A stretch of 64,000 nucleotides of DNA from Pediococcus stilesii (GTDB taxonomy: Bacteria; Bacillota; Bacilli; Lactobacillales; Lactobacillaceae): assembly GCF_001437075.1 (NCBI RefSeq), contig NZ_JQBX01000002.1, forward strand, positions 62,001-126,000. Direction: 5' to 3'. Numbering within the stretch: position 1 is the first letter of the stretch; each line of letters opens with the position of its first letter. The translations under genes and the position numbers were made by a program. A model generated the notes under the pieces. It did no database searches. It was not told the DNA's origin and saw only the letters and a list, made by a program, of their open reading frames with translations. Positions 27,060 through 34,693 of the stretch are shown piece by piece.

Positions 27060-27923
27060 TCAGTCTATGATTTGGACCCCAATTCCGATTAATCCTGGAC
27101 CCGTATGGACGCCCAGAGCGGGAGAAATGTCACCATTGTAAAATTTATCAACATTGGGATACTTATTTTTAAATTCTTTACTAATTGTTTCCATTAAGCT
27201 TGGGTTCATTCCGTGAACGACCGCCAGATTGAAATTTTGAGCGTTTCCGATCGTATCATCAACCAATTGAAGCATTTTACCAACCGCTTTCTTTTCTCCA
27301 CGAGCTTTGGCCACGGGATAATAAATACCATGTTCATCACAAGAAATAATCGGCTTCAAATTTATAATTGATCCTACTAAACCAGCAACTCGGCCAATCC
27401 GCCCACCTGCTACCAAATACTTCAAGGTCGGTACGTAGAAGAAAACTTTAGTCTGCTTAACGACCCGCTGCACTTCTTCAATTATTTTATCAAATTCTAA
27501 CCCATCTTCAATTAATTCACTCGCGCGGATAGCGGCGAAACCACTGGCAATCCCGATATTTTTTGTATCAATCACTTTAACTTGAAGCTGGGGAAATTCT
27601 TCGGCATAAATTTCAACTTGCTGAGCCGTTCCAGATAACCCTGAAGAAATGCAAATCGCAACTACCTGCGTGTAACCTCTAGCGATCAGATTTTCAAAGG
27701 CTTCACTAATAAACTCCCCTTTTGGACTAGACGTTGTGGGTACCAAATTCTCGGTTAAAAGCTTTTGGTAAAATTCATCCGGTTCAATGTTCACTCGATC
27801 CTGATATTCCTCATCCCCAAAGAAAACCTCCATTGGGATCATTTCAAAAAACTCTTTATTTATTACTTCCTTGGGGACATCTGAACAAGAATCTACCAAA
27901 ACTGCTACTTTTTTATTAATCAT
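27060..27923 (-). CDS. DegV-family fatty-acid-binding protein
   Basis: This 287-residue protein belongs to the DegV/FakB family, which binds a fatty acid between two domains and presents it to FakA kinase. Signature features are VAVLVDSCSDVPKE at the start, TSSPKGEF near 66-73 that binds the carboxylate, and AGGRIGRVAGLVGSIINLKPIIS near 166. ATG at 27923 is eight bases after GGAG; an extension of six codons lacks a ribosome site. First gene of an operon with DUF1836, with a striking palindrome over its promoter. Confidence 0.88.
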   Translation of the reverse strand: MINKKVAVLVDSCSDVPKEVINKEFFEMIPMEVFFGDEEYQDRVNIEPDEFYQKLLTENLVPTTSSPKGEFISEAFENLIARGYTQVVAICISSGLSGTAQQVEIYAEEFPQLQVKVIDTKNIGIASGFAAIRASELIEDGLEFDKIIEEVQRVVKQTKVFFYVPTLKYLVAGGRIGRVAGLVGSIINLKPIISCDEHGIYYPVAKARGEKKAVGKMLQLVDDTIGNAQNFNLAVVHGMNPSLMETISKEFKNKYPNVDKFYNGDISPALGVHTGPGLIGIGVQIID

Positions 27924-27953
27924 GTTAATTGCTCCATTCATTTCAATAACTAA

Positions 27954-27980
27954 TTATACTAGTTTACTAAACTAGTATAA
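27954..27980 (-). promoter_or_regulatory. 27-bp palindrome overlapping the degV promoter
   Basis: TTATACTAGTTTA and TAAACTAGTATAA are perfect 13-bp arms around one base. On the minus strand the last arm contains the -10 TATAAT of the degV operon, so binding here would block initiation. The size and symmetry are typical of TetR-family operators. No tetR gene is adjacent. Confidence 0.65.
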
Positions 27981-28147
27981 CAATTTCCGATAACCATTTT
28001 AGTAATTCAGTACTAAAACGCAGTAAATGCCAGTTCTTCCGTTACATTCAGCACTGGAGTGAAACAATCGCCCATTTTGATGAGCTTTCTCCAGATCTCC
28101 GTAAATGCTAAAATAGACTTAATATATTTTAAAAATGAGGTCAAATT

Positions 28148-28987
28148 TTGAATAAAGTTGAATTAGCAGAACAATTTATTAGCAAGCAACTCCCCAATTT
28201 TCAGTGTCCGATCTGTAAATCGAACTTCACTGAAGTTCAATCCGGCACTTTAATCTGTGTTAATAACCATTCTTTTAATATCGCTAAAAAGGGGAGCCTG
28301 TTCTTTTTGAATGCTCCGGTTAATACGGAATATACGGCTGAAATGCTAAACTATCGACATCAATTTTTGACGGCTGGATTTTTTACTCCAATGATGGAAC
28401 AAGTTGTATCAAACCTAAATGGTGGCCTCATCTTGGACGCCGGATCTGGTGAAGGAACAACTACAAAATGGATGGCTCAGCATTCAAATGGAGACTTTGT
28501 TGGCTTAGATATTTCAAAACCTGCCATTAATATTGCTGGATCAGGTATTGCTCCCGTTCCTTATCCATTATTCATGGTCGGAGATTTGGCGCATCTTCCA
28601 TTTGCTGATCATGGATTAGATGCCATTGTCAATATCCTATCTCCTGCCAATTATTCAGAGTTTGACCGAACATTGGCCAACGGGGGTGTTCTCGTTAAGG
28701 TTATTCCGGGTAACCACTACCTTCAAGAACTTCGCCACTTAGTCTATCCCAATGGAAAGCATGCTACCTACGATAACTCGCTTGTTAAAAATCACTTTAT
28801 TGAACACTATCAAGACGTTCAATTTTCCAAATTAAGTTATGAATTCCCATTAAATTCGGAACTATTCACCGCCCTTTTTAACATGACGCCTCTCACGTGG
28901 CAGGCCCGAGACCGCAAAGATGCTATTCTAAATACCGGTCTTAAAAAGATTACCGCTGAATTTGAAATTGGCGTTGTACGCCGTTAA
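28148..28987 (+). CDS. RlmA-like 23S rRNA (guanine-N1)-methyltransferase
   Basis: This 279-residue SAM-dependent enzyme has an N-terminal zinc finger (CPICKSNF near 20 and CVNNH near 36-40) and a class I methyltransferase domain with LILDAGSGEGTTT near 93-103 and VGLDISKPAI. The finger and LSPANYSEF segment fit RlmA(II)/TlrB-type methyltransferases that modify 23S rRNA G748 in Gram-positives. Start is TTG, seven bases after GAGG. Monocistronic with its own terminator. Confidence 0.85.
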   Translation: MNKVELAEQFISKQLPNFQCPICKSNFTEVQSGTLICVNNHSFNIAKKGSLFFLNAPVNTEYTAEMLNYRHQFLTAGFFTPMMEQVVSNLNGGLILDAGSGEGTTTKWMAQHSNGDFVGLDISKPAINIAGSGIAPVPYPLFMVGDLAHLPFADHGLDAIVNILSPANYSEFDRTLANGGVLVKVIPGNHYLQELRHLVYPNGKHATYDNSLVKNHFIEHYQDVQFSKLSYEFPLNSELFTALFNMTPLTWQARDRKDAILNTGLKKITAEFEIGVVRR

Positions 28988-28993
28988 TGTATT

Positions 28994-29036
28994 AAAAAAT
29001 CCCAACCGACATTAACTAATCGGTTGGGATTTATTT
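28994..29036 (+). terminator. Intrinsic terminator of the rlmA-like gene
   Basis: AAATCCCAACCGA and TCGGTTGGGATTT pair around CATTAACTAA, followed by ATTT. Strong stem directly after the stop. Confidence 0.88.
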
Positions 29037-29408
29037 ATATTATTAATAGTTCATTTTTTATTAAAGTCTGCGTATCGATTTCGACACTTACTTATTCTGT
29101 TGAATTTATTTTTAATAACGTTCTCAAAGCTACCCAAAAAGAGTCTGAACATCATAAAACAGTGTCTCGCAAAGTCTGAATAACAAATTTTGGAATTGGT
29201 TGATTAACGTTGCTATCGCCAAGTTCGCATATAACTTGGATAATTATTGAAAATAATCGGGTTTAACAAATGAATGCTCCACACATCTGCATTCACAAAA
29301 TACATTAATAATAATACATCTATGAAGATGATACCATCACTCTACGTTATCTGATAACAACTGTCAACTTTGCTAAACTTTTTATTATGTTTGCTTAATT
29401 AATTACAA
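29037..29408. other. Intergenic region with a short inverted repeat
   Basis: About 370 bp without a reading frame. The only structure is CCAAGTT-CGCATAT-AACTTGG (29219-29239), 7-bp arms and a 7-nt spacer, superficially recombinase-site-like. No terminator follows the AP2-like gene within this stretch except AT-rich runs. Confidence 0.35.
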
Positions 29409-30059
29409 TTACTTCTGAGCATTTTTTAAATATTTATTCTCGGCATTCTTTCGCGCGCTAACTGCCATATTGAAACAATCAAACCTCGCGTTCAATACAT
29501 ATTTCCCATCAACCATTAATCGCGCAATCCATTTGTCCTCTTTTTCTTCATGAGAAACTCCAATAACACCGGATTTATTTCGGGAACTTTTAATCACGGA
29601 CTGAACGGGGTTACCATTGCAATCACGAAAAGAATTGGAGCTTCGCATTGAAGCAATCATCGCTGGATTATCTAAAATCCGTTTGGATGATGCTTTCCTA
29701 CGTAAACACCCACAACTTCTAGTTCGGCCACTTTTCAAAGCATTACTATCAACGATCGTTTCATTTCCACAACTACACTTGCATTTCCACAAACTATTCC
29801 CATTGCTTCTTTGCCGACCCGCGTATTCAAAAACGGTTAATCTAGAAAACCGCTGACCAATCAAATTATTTTTTAGATGATTTTTTCGCGTTCCACAATT
29901 TAATTTGCGGCCCAATCGTAAATTTGTCGACGTAACTTCTGCCATATTTCCACAGTCACATAGACAACTCCAAATCATCAATCCATGTTGATCTTTACCG
30001 ATAATTTTTTGCGCTGTCAAAGAACCAAACCGTTGTCCAGTTAAATCATGTCTCTTCAT
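29409..30059 (-). CDS. Phage-like zinc-knuckle/AP2 domain protein
   Basis: This 216-residue protein resembles phage and mobile-element proteins associated with HNH endonucleases. It has two copies of an LTGQRFGSLTxxE...CxCGN...G repeat (about 4-58 and 65-115), each of which normally ends in SCGC, then an AP2-like DNA-binding domain (SGVIGVSHEEKEDKWIARLMVDGK near 165-190). The first repeat ends NCGT, so its last zinc cysteine is lost. No nuclease domain is present. ATG at 30059 is eight bases after GGAG. It stands alone, with no phage genes around it, so it is probably a stray mobile-element gene. Confidence 0.68.
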   Translation of the reverse strand: MKRHDLTGQRFGSLTAQKIIGKDQHGLMIWSCLCDCGNMAEVTSTNLRLGRKLNCGTRKNHLKNNLIGQRFSRLTVFEYAGRQRSNGNSLWKCKCSCGNETIVDSNALKSGRTRSCGCLRRKASSKRILDNPAMIASMRSSNSFRDCNGNPVQSVIKSSRNKSGVIGVSHEEKEDKWIARLMVDGKYVLNARFDCFNMAVSARKNAENKYLKNAQK

Positions 30060-30182
30060 ACTCATCACTCCACTATGTAATGTTTCATTTAACAAAAAAT
30101 TGTTCATTTCAATGACACTAATCTAATTTTATCACTACCCTTTCACGGTTTAAAGACGCTTCTGTTTTTATAAAGTATAACA

Positions 30183-30221
30183 AAAGGACTATGCCAAATT
30201 CGTTTTGGCATAGTCCTTATA
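30183..30221 (-). terminator. Intrinsic terminator
   Basis: AAGGACTATGCCAAA and TTTGGCATAGTCCTT pair with a tight TTCG-type loop. It follows the isochorismatase-like gene on the minus strand. Confidence 0.88.
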
Positions 30222-30243
30222 AAAATCATAACTTTAATTTGAA

Positions 30244-30864
30244 TTATTCTAATCTTAAAAAGATTCCAGCATCCATTAAATCTTCAATAAATCCAGGTAC
30301 CGTTTCGCCGCGGTTCCAATCCCGTTGAAGTTCACAAGCTAATTGCGCGATTGAAATTGGTTGGGCACCGGCATTTGCAACTCGCTGAATTGCTGTTTCA
30401 TGGGCAATTTTTGATGTTCCGCCCACCGCGTCGACGATTGGAAATACTTCATAGCCCTCTCGAAGAGCATCCAAAGTTGGAAAAGTTAAACAAGCTTCTG
30501 TCCATAAGGCGGCAATGATAATTTTATGTTTACCTGTTGCTTTAATTGCATCGTATACCTCTTGATCTTCCCAAGCGTTAATCGAGGTTCGATCATATGA
30601 TTTAACACCCTCTAGTTCGGCCTTTAATTGTGGAATTGTATCCTTATTACGACCTGTACCAACATTCACCGTTGAAAGAATGGTTGGAATTTTGTAAGTA
30701 TTAATAATTTTTTGCGTCACTACAATATTATCAATCAATTTTTGACGATCCATAGAATTAATTGAGTTGATTTGAGTTGGTTGATAATCAATCACCAAGA
30801 ACACAGTATCTTCCGGGTTCAAAAGTTCATCATTTTTATAATCTCTTTTTGCCATACTAGTCAT
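30244..30864 (-). CDS. Isochorismatase-family cysteine hydrolase (YcaC-like)
   Basis: This 206-residue alpha/beta hydrolase has a catalytic aspartate in FLVIDYQPTQ near 22-31 and the nucleophilic cysteine in ALWTEACLTFPT near 114. The segment RTSINAW and the C-terminal extension DWNRGETVPGF match the YcaC-like subgroup, whose substrates are mostly unknown. ATG at 30864 is eight bases after GGAGG. It is 16 bp downstream of an alpha/beta hydrolase gene and is likely cotranscribed with it. Confidence 0.82.
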   Translation of the reverse strand: MTSMAKRDYKNDELLNPEDTVFLVIDYQPTQINSINSMDRQKLIDNIVVTQKIINTYKIPTILSTVNVGTGRNKDTIPQLKAELEGVKSYDRTSINAWEDQEVYDAIKATGKHKIIIAALWTEACLTFPTLDALREGYEVFPIVDAVGGTSKIAHETAIQRVANAGAQPISIAQLACELQRDWNRGETVPGFIEDLMDAGIFLRLE

Positions 30865-30880
30865 CAGTATTTCCTCCAAA

Positions 30881-31663
30881 TTAAATATTACGATTTAAAA
30901 AGTTTATAATATCTTCTTTAACATCATCTAAGTATCCCTTTTCATGTCTGGTTCCGGGTATCATTCGTAGCGTGAATGGGATTTGAAATTTAGACAGGGT
31001 TTCCGCCATTTTCAACACACCCGTGTTTGGAACAAATTCGTTTAAAGAATTGGCCAAAAACATCGGTCCAGTTTGTCCGTTAACGCGGTGATAAGGTGTC
31101 GCATCAGTATATTGATCCGTGCGCCCATCAAAATAATTGGTGACAAACCATTTATAAAATGGATCATTTGCTCCAGTTTGATTAATCGTGGCGCTTGCCT
31201 GTTGGTTAAAATCCTGCGTTTGATCTTGTTGAGCGACAACGTCTTGGTGCTGATTTAACCAATCATCAATGTCTAAGATCCCAGATAGCGATACAATCGG
31301 TATCCCATACTTTATTCCTAATTCGACCGTCATATTCCCACCAGCAGATGAACCGACAGCAGCAATGTGTTTGTGGTCAAAATCATATTTAGAATTTTTC
31401 AACCAGTTATACAACGTATCCATGTCTTCTAACGGAGCAGGATAGTAGGCCTCAGGCGTAATACGATAGTTGGGAACCGCAACCATGTAATCCTCTTTAG
31501 TTAGCATTTCAGCCCAGTCCTGATCCTTGGCCTTGTCCCCCCTAAACCAGCCCCCGCCGTGGATATCAATGATCAATCCTTTTGCAGAGCCGTTTCCGGG
31601 AAAATATAGATCAACTTTAAGTTTGTTTTTTGCATCATAGGTAACATCTCGTTCAATAGTCAC
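30881..31663 (-). CDS. Alpha/beta hydrolase (esterase/lipase)
   Basis: This 260-residue hydrolase has the hormone-sensitive-lipase-like oxyanion motif DIHGGGWFRGDK near 37-48, the nucleophile in AVGSSAGGNM near 107, and a likely catalytic histidine in GTRHEKGY near 238. It should cleave small carboxyl esters; substrate unknown. Start is GTG with AGGGGG ten bases before; earlier in-frame starts have no ribosome site. First gene of a two-gene operon with the isochorismatase-like enzyme. Two direct GTTCCATA copies (31688, 31714) lie upstream. Confidence 0.78.
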   Translation of the reverse strand: MTIERDVTYDAKNKLKVDLYFPGNGSAKGLIIDIHGGGWFRGDKAKDQDWAEMLTKEDYMVAVPNYRITPEAYYPAPLEDMDTLYNWLKNSKYDFDHKHIAAVGSSAGGNMTVELGIKYGIPIVSLSGILDIDDWLNQHQDVVAQQDQTQDFNQQASATINQTGANDPFYKWFVTNYFDGRTDQYTDATPYHRVNGQTGPMFLANSLNEFVPNTGVLKMAETLSKFQIPFTLRMIPGTRHEKGYLDDVKEDIINFLNRNI

Positions 31664-31854
31664 AATTAATACACCCCCTAAAATAATGTTCCATATATAA
31701 AGTATTCTATATCGTTCCATAACGCAAATGAAAACACTTACAGATAAATCCACTCAAATTTTTCTTGATTTATTAAAATAAGATTAGTATATTTATAATA
31801 ATTTCTAATTATATAATAATTTTAATTTAATTTTTAACAATAGGGGGTAGCGAG

Positions 31855-33486
31855 ATGAGCTATAAAAAAATTCTATCAGTCGCACTAGTTTCTACATCAA
31901 TGCTTTTGTTGGCAGCCTGTAGCAGCGGTGCAAATAGCAAGACCGCTTCGAAACAAGTCATTAATTGGTCCGAAAAATCAGAATTACCAACCATGGATAT
32001 TTCATTGGCAACGGATGAGATTAGTATGGACATGTTGAACAATACAAACGAAGGGTTGGTTCGATTAGGAAAAAATAATAAAATTGAATCCGGTATTGCC
32101 CAGAAGATTACAGAGTCGAAAGATGGATTGCACTACACTTTTGATCTTCGTAAAAATGCCAAATGGAGTAATGGCGATCCAGTCACTGCCAAGGACTTCG
32201 TTTATTCTTGGCAGCGGACGAATAATCCCAAGACAGGTTCCCAATATGCATACTTATTTAGTGGCGTTAAAAATGCCGATGCAATTCAAGCCGGAAAGAA
32301 AAAAGCTTCTACTCTTGGAGTAAAAGCAGCTGGTAACTACAAATTAAAAGTTACACTTGAAAAACCAATTTCATACTTCAAACTGCTTTTAGGTTTCCCA
32401 TCATACCTTCCACAAAACCAAAAAGTAGTTGAAAAATATGGCTCTAAGTACGGGACTGCTGCTAAATATCAGGTTTACAATGGTCCATTTAAAATGACGG
32501 GCTGGACCGGTTCCAACTTAAAATGGTCATTGGTGAAAAATACCAACTACTGGGATAAAAAGAACGTCAAACTGGCTAAAATTAACGACCAAGTTATCAA
32601 AGATACTCAAACCGGATTGAATCAATTCCAAAGTGGTCAAGTTGACGTAACCGCACTTTCCGGTACACAAGTTAAAAACTTAAAGAGTAACAAATCACTC
32701 GTTGTGCGCAAACAAGCACGTAATGCGTATGTTGAGTACAACATTAGTAAAAATAAGGCTTTGAAGAATCTCAAAGTACGCCAAGCGCTATCTTACGCAA
32801 TTGATCGTAATCAGTTAACAAAGAACGTGCTTGCTGACGGTTCTTCCGTTCCGAAGGGATTCGTAACAGATAAATTGGCATCAAATCCAAAAACGGGTGA
32901 AGATTTTGCAACCGAGGCCTACACTAAAAATGGCGTTTCATATAATCTAGATCAAGCTAAGACATTATGGAAAGATGGTCTGAAGGAGTCTGGTAAAACC
33001 TCGCTGACCCTAACACTTTTAACTGATGACAGTGACTCCGACAAGAAAACTGCCGAATATCTTCAATCTGCGCTTCAAAAATTACCTGGTTTAAAAATTA
33101 ATATTGAAACTGTTCCATATAAAACCCGGCTAAGTCGTTCCGTTAAGGGGGACTTTGATCTTGTTATTACGCTATGGGGAGCTGATTTCTCAGATCCAAT
33201 CAGTGACATTGGCTTAATGACGTCAAAGAACACATTTAACAATGGAAAGTGGTCAAATAAAGAATTTGATTCTCTAATCGATAAAGCCAACAATGCTGAC
33301 TCTAATGATCCAACTGCGCGTTGGAATGACATGGTCGCTGCTGAAAAGATTTTAATGAATGACCAAGGCGTTGCACCGCTATATAACGTCGTTGTTGCTC
33401 AAATGGTTAATACTAAAATTAAAGGTTTAGTTTATAATACGGCTGGTGTTCCTTATAATTTCAAGAGCATGTATGTTGCTAAGTAG
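31855..33486 (+). CDS. oppA: Oligopeptide ABC transporter substrate-binding lipoprotein
   Basis: This 543-residue extracellular lipoprotein binds peptides for uptake. It has a signal peptide and lipobox LLAAC with lipidated Cys22, an SBP_bac_5 fold with DPVTAKDFVYSWQRTNNP near 101-118, and LKVRQALSYAIDRNQL near 305-320. It matches the lactobacillar OppA/DppE group. No permease or ATPase genes lie next to it and a terminator follows at once, so it is an orphan that must use a transporter encoded elsewhere. AGGGGGT precedes the ATG. Confidence 0.88.
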   Translation: MSYKKILSVALVSTSMLLLAACSSGANSKTASKQVINWSEKSELPTMDISLATDEISMDMLNNTNEGLVRLGKNNKIESGIAQKITESKDGLHYTFDLRKNAKWSNGDPVTAKDFVYSWQRTNNPKTGSQYAYLFSGVKNADAIQAGKKKASTLGVKAAGNYKLKVTLEKPISYFKLLLGFPSYLPQNQKVVEKYGSKYGTAAKYQVYNGPFKMTGWTGSNLKWSLVKNTNYWDKKNVKLAKINDQVIKDTQTGLNQFQSGQVDVTALSGTQVKNLKSNKSLVVRKQARNAYVEYNISKNKALKNLKVRQALSYAIDRNQLTKNVLADGSSVPKGFVTDKLASNPKTGEDFATEAYTKNGVSYNLDQAKTLWKDGLKESGKTSLTLTLLTDDSDSDKKTAEYLQSALQKLPGLKINIETVPYKTRLSRSVKGDFDLVITLWGADFSDPISDIGLMTSKNTFNNGKWSNKEFDSLIDKANNADSNDPTARWNDMVAAEKILMNDQGVAPLYNVVVAQMVNTKIKGLVYNTAGVPYNFKSMYVAK

Positions 33487-33508
33487 CTAAGTAATTAAGT
33501 TAAAAATA

Positions 33509-33584
33509 AAAAAACTGTTAGGATTGATGATCCATTCACCCTCGGGGCGAGATCATTCAAACATCCTAACAGTTTTTGTTTTTT
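33509..33584. terminator. Long-stem bidirectional terminator
   Basis: AAAACTGTTAGGAT pairs with ATCCTAACAGTTTT, and inside it GATGATC pairs with GATCATTC, making a branched or extended stem with T-runs at both ends. It separates the convergent oppA and formate/nitrite channel genes. Confidence 0.85.
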
Positions 33585-33607
33585 CAATTGTCACTCTAAT
33601 CTAAGTA

Positions 33608-34381
33608 TTATTTTGCCGCTTTATTTTTTGTCGCGAGCCAATAAGGCAATGCCACAAAGAACACACCACCAACAATGTTTCCTAGGCTGACCCATAGTAA
33701 ATTAAACCACAGTCCTCCCATTGTGACGGCAGAATTACCGGTCGTATTTAACAATGCAACAACTAGGGTCGTCATGTTTGCAACACTATGTTCAAATCCT
33801 GTTGCAAAAAATGCTAACAATGTCCAAAAAATCATGATCAGTTTAGCCGGATCACTTTTCGTTTGAAAACTTGACCAAACCGCTAAACAAACTAAGATAT
33901 TACACAGAACTCCCCTTAAAAAGAGTTGCAAAGCCGGGGCAGTCATCTTAACCGCAGCTCCTTTAGCAAAAGCTGCTGCCACCGCTGGGATTTGCAAACC
34001 TGATTTATTAAATATGATTGCTAAAATAACTGCACCTAAAAGATTTCCAATCCAACAAATTATCCATAAAATCAGCGTCTGACTGACGGTAACCTTCTTT
34101 TCTAAAACTCCGGCTCCCATCACTAAGTTATTCCCGGTAAAAAGTTCGGCTCCTGGAATAACAACTAAACTAAGCGCTACCCCAAAAATCAATCCTTTGA
34201 TTAAATTTGCGAACGGGTTGGCCCCCAATTGTGAACCAATTGTAAAAGCTAATAAAATTGCAAAACCGATGTACATCCCCGCTAAAATTGAAAGCATAAA
34301 ATAGCCCAACGGATTATTTTTAAGCAATCCGAATTTTTTAACAGAAGCACCAGCCATCGTGTCGTACGAATCTTTATACAT
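33608..34381 (-). CDS. Formate/nitrite transporter family (FocA/NirC-like) channel
   Basis: This 257-residue membrane protein has six transmembrane helices. It carries PGAELFTGNNLVMG near 82 and the central gating histidine in GFEHSVANM near 200, both FNT hallmarks. It should conduct formate, nitrite or lactate across the membrane; which one is not decidable. ATG at 34381 follows GGAGG by eight bases. A palindromic cre-like box lies about 65 bp upstream. Confidence 0.9.
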   Translation of the reverse strand: MYKDSYDTMAGASVKKFGLLKNNPLGYFMLSILAGMYIGFAILLAFTIGSQLGANPFANLIKGLIFGVALSLVVIPGAELFTGNNLVMGAGVLEKKVTVSQTLILWIICWIGNLLGAVILAIIFNKSGLQIPAVAAAFAKGAAVKMTAPALQLFLRGVLCNILVCLAVWSSFQTKSDPAKLIMIFWTLLAFFATGFEHSVANMTTLVVALLNTTGNSAVTMGGLWFNLLWVSLGNIVGGVFFVALPYWLATKNKAAK

Positions 34382-34444
34382 TGCTTCTTCCTCCAAACAT
34401 CCTTTATTGTGAACATCTTTATTTTAACCTTATATCGTATTTTA

Positions 34445-34458
34445 CGAAAGCGCTTTCT
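34445..34458 (-). promoter_or_regulatory. cre-like palindrome upstream of the FNT gene
   Basis: CGAAAGCGCTTTCT contains the perfect core GAAAGCGCTTTC and matches CcpA boxes except at the outermost bases. It is 64-77 bp before the ATG. Confidence 0.5.
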
Positions 34459-34600
34459 TTATGGATAATTCATTATTTGGAAGTCAATGCTTTTAATTTT
34501 TAAAAGTCGATCTAATTGCGTGTGAATCGCATGCTAATTTATAAATCAATCTGGCCATCGGACCACTTTTCCTAATATCGAGCAGCTGTTTGTTACAAAA

Positions 34601-34635
34601 AGGGCCGTGGCAAAATTATTTTTGTCACGGTCCCT
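34601..34635 (-). terminator. Intrinsic terminator of the DUF2207 gene
   Basis: AGGGCCGTGGCAAAA and TTTTTGTCACGGTCCCT form a long stem with three mismatches; the minus-strand transcript ends in UUUUUG. It lies about 60 bp after the stop. Confidence 0.85.
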
Positions 34636-34693
34636 GCCATTACCCATTACGTAGACTAATTTAGGTTAGTAGTAGCGATGAATCTTTTAGCAC

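Noticed and set aside
34595-34640. Sequence resembling a T-box antiterminator before the FNT gene
   Set aside because: No specifier stem or T-box core (TGGNACCGCG) is present; it is a simple terminator behind the DUF2207 gene.
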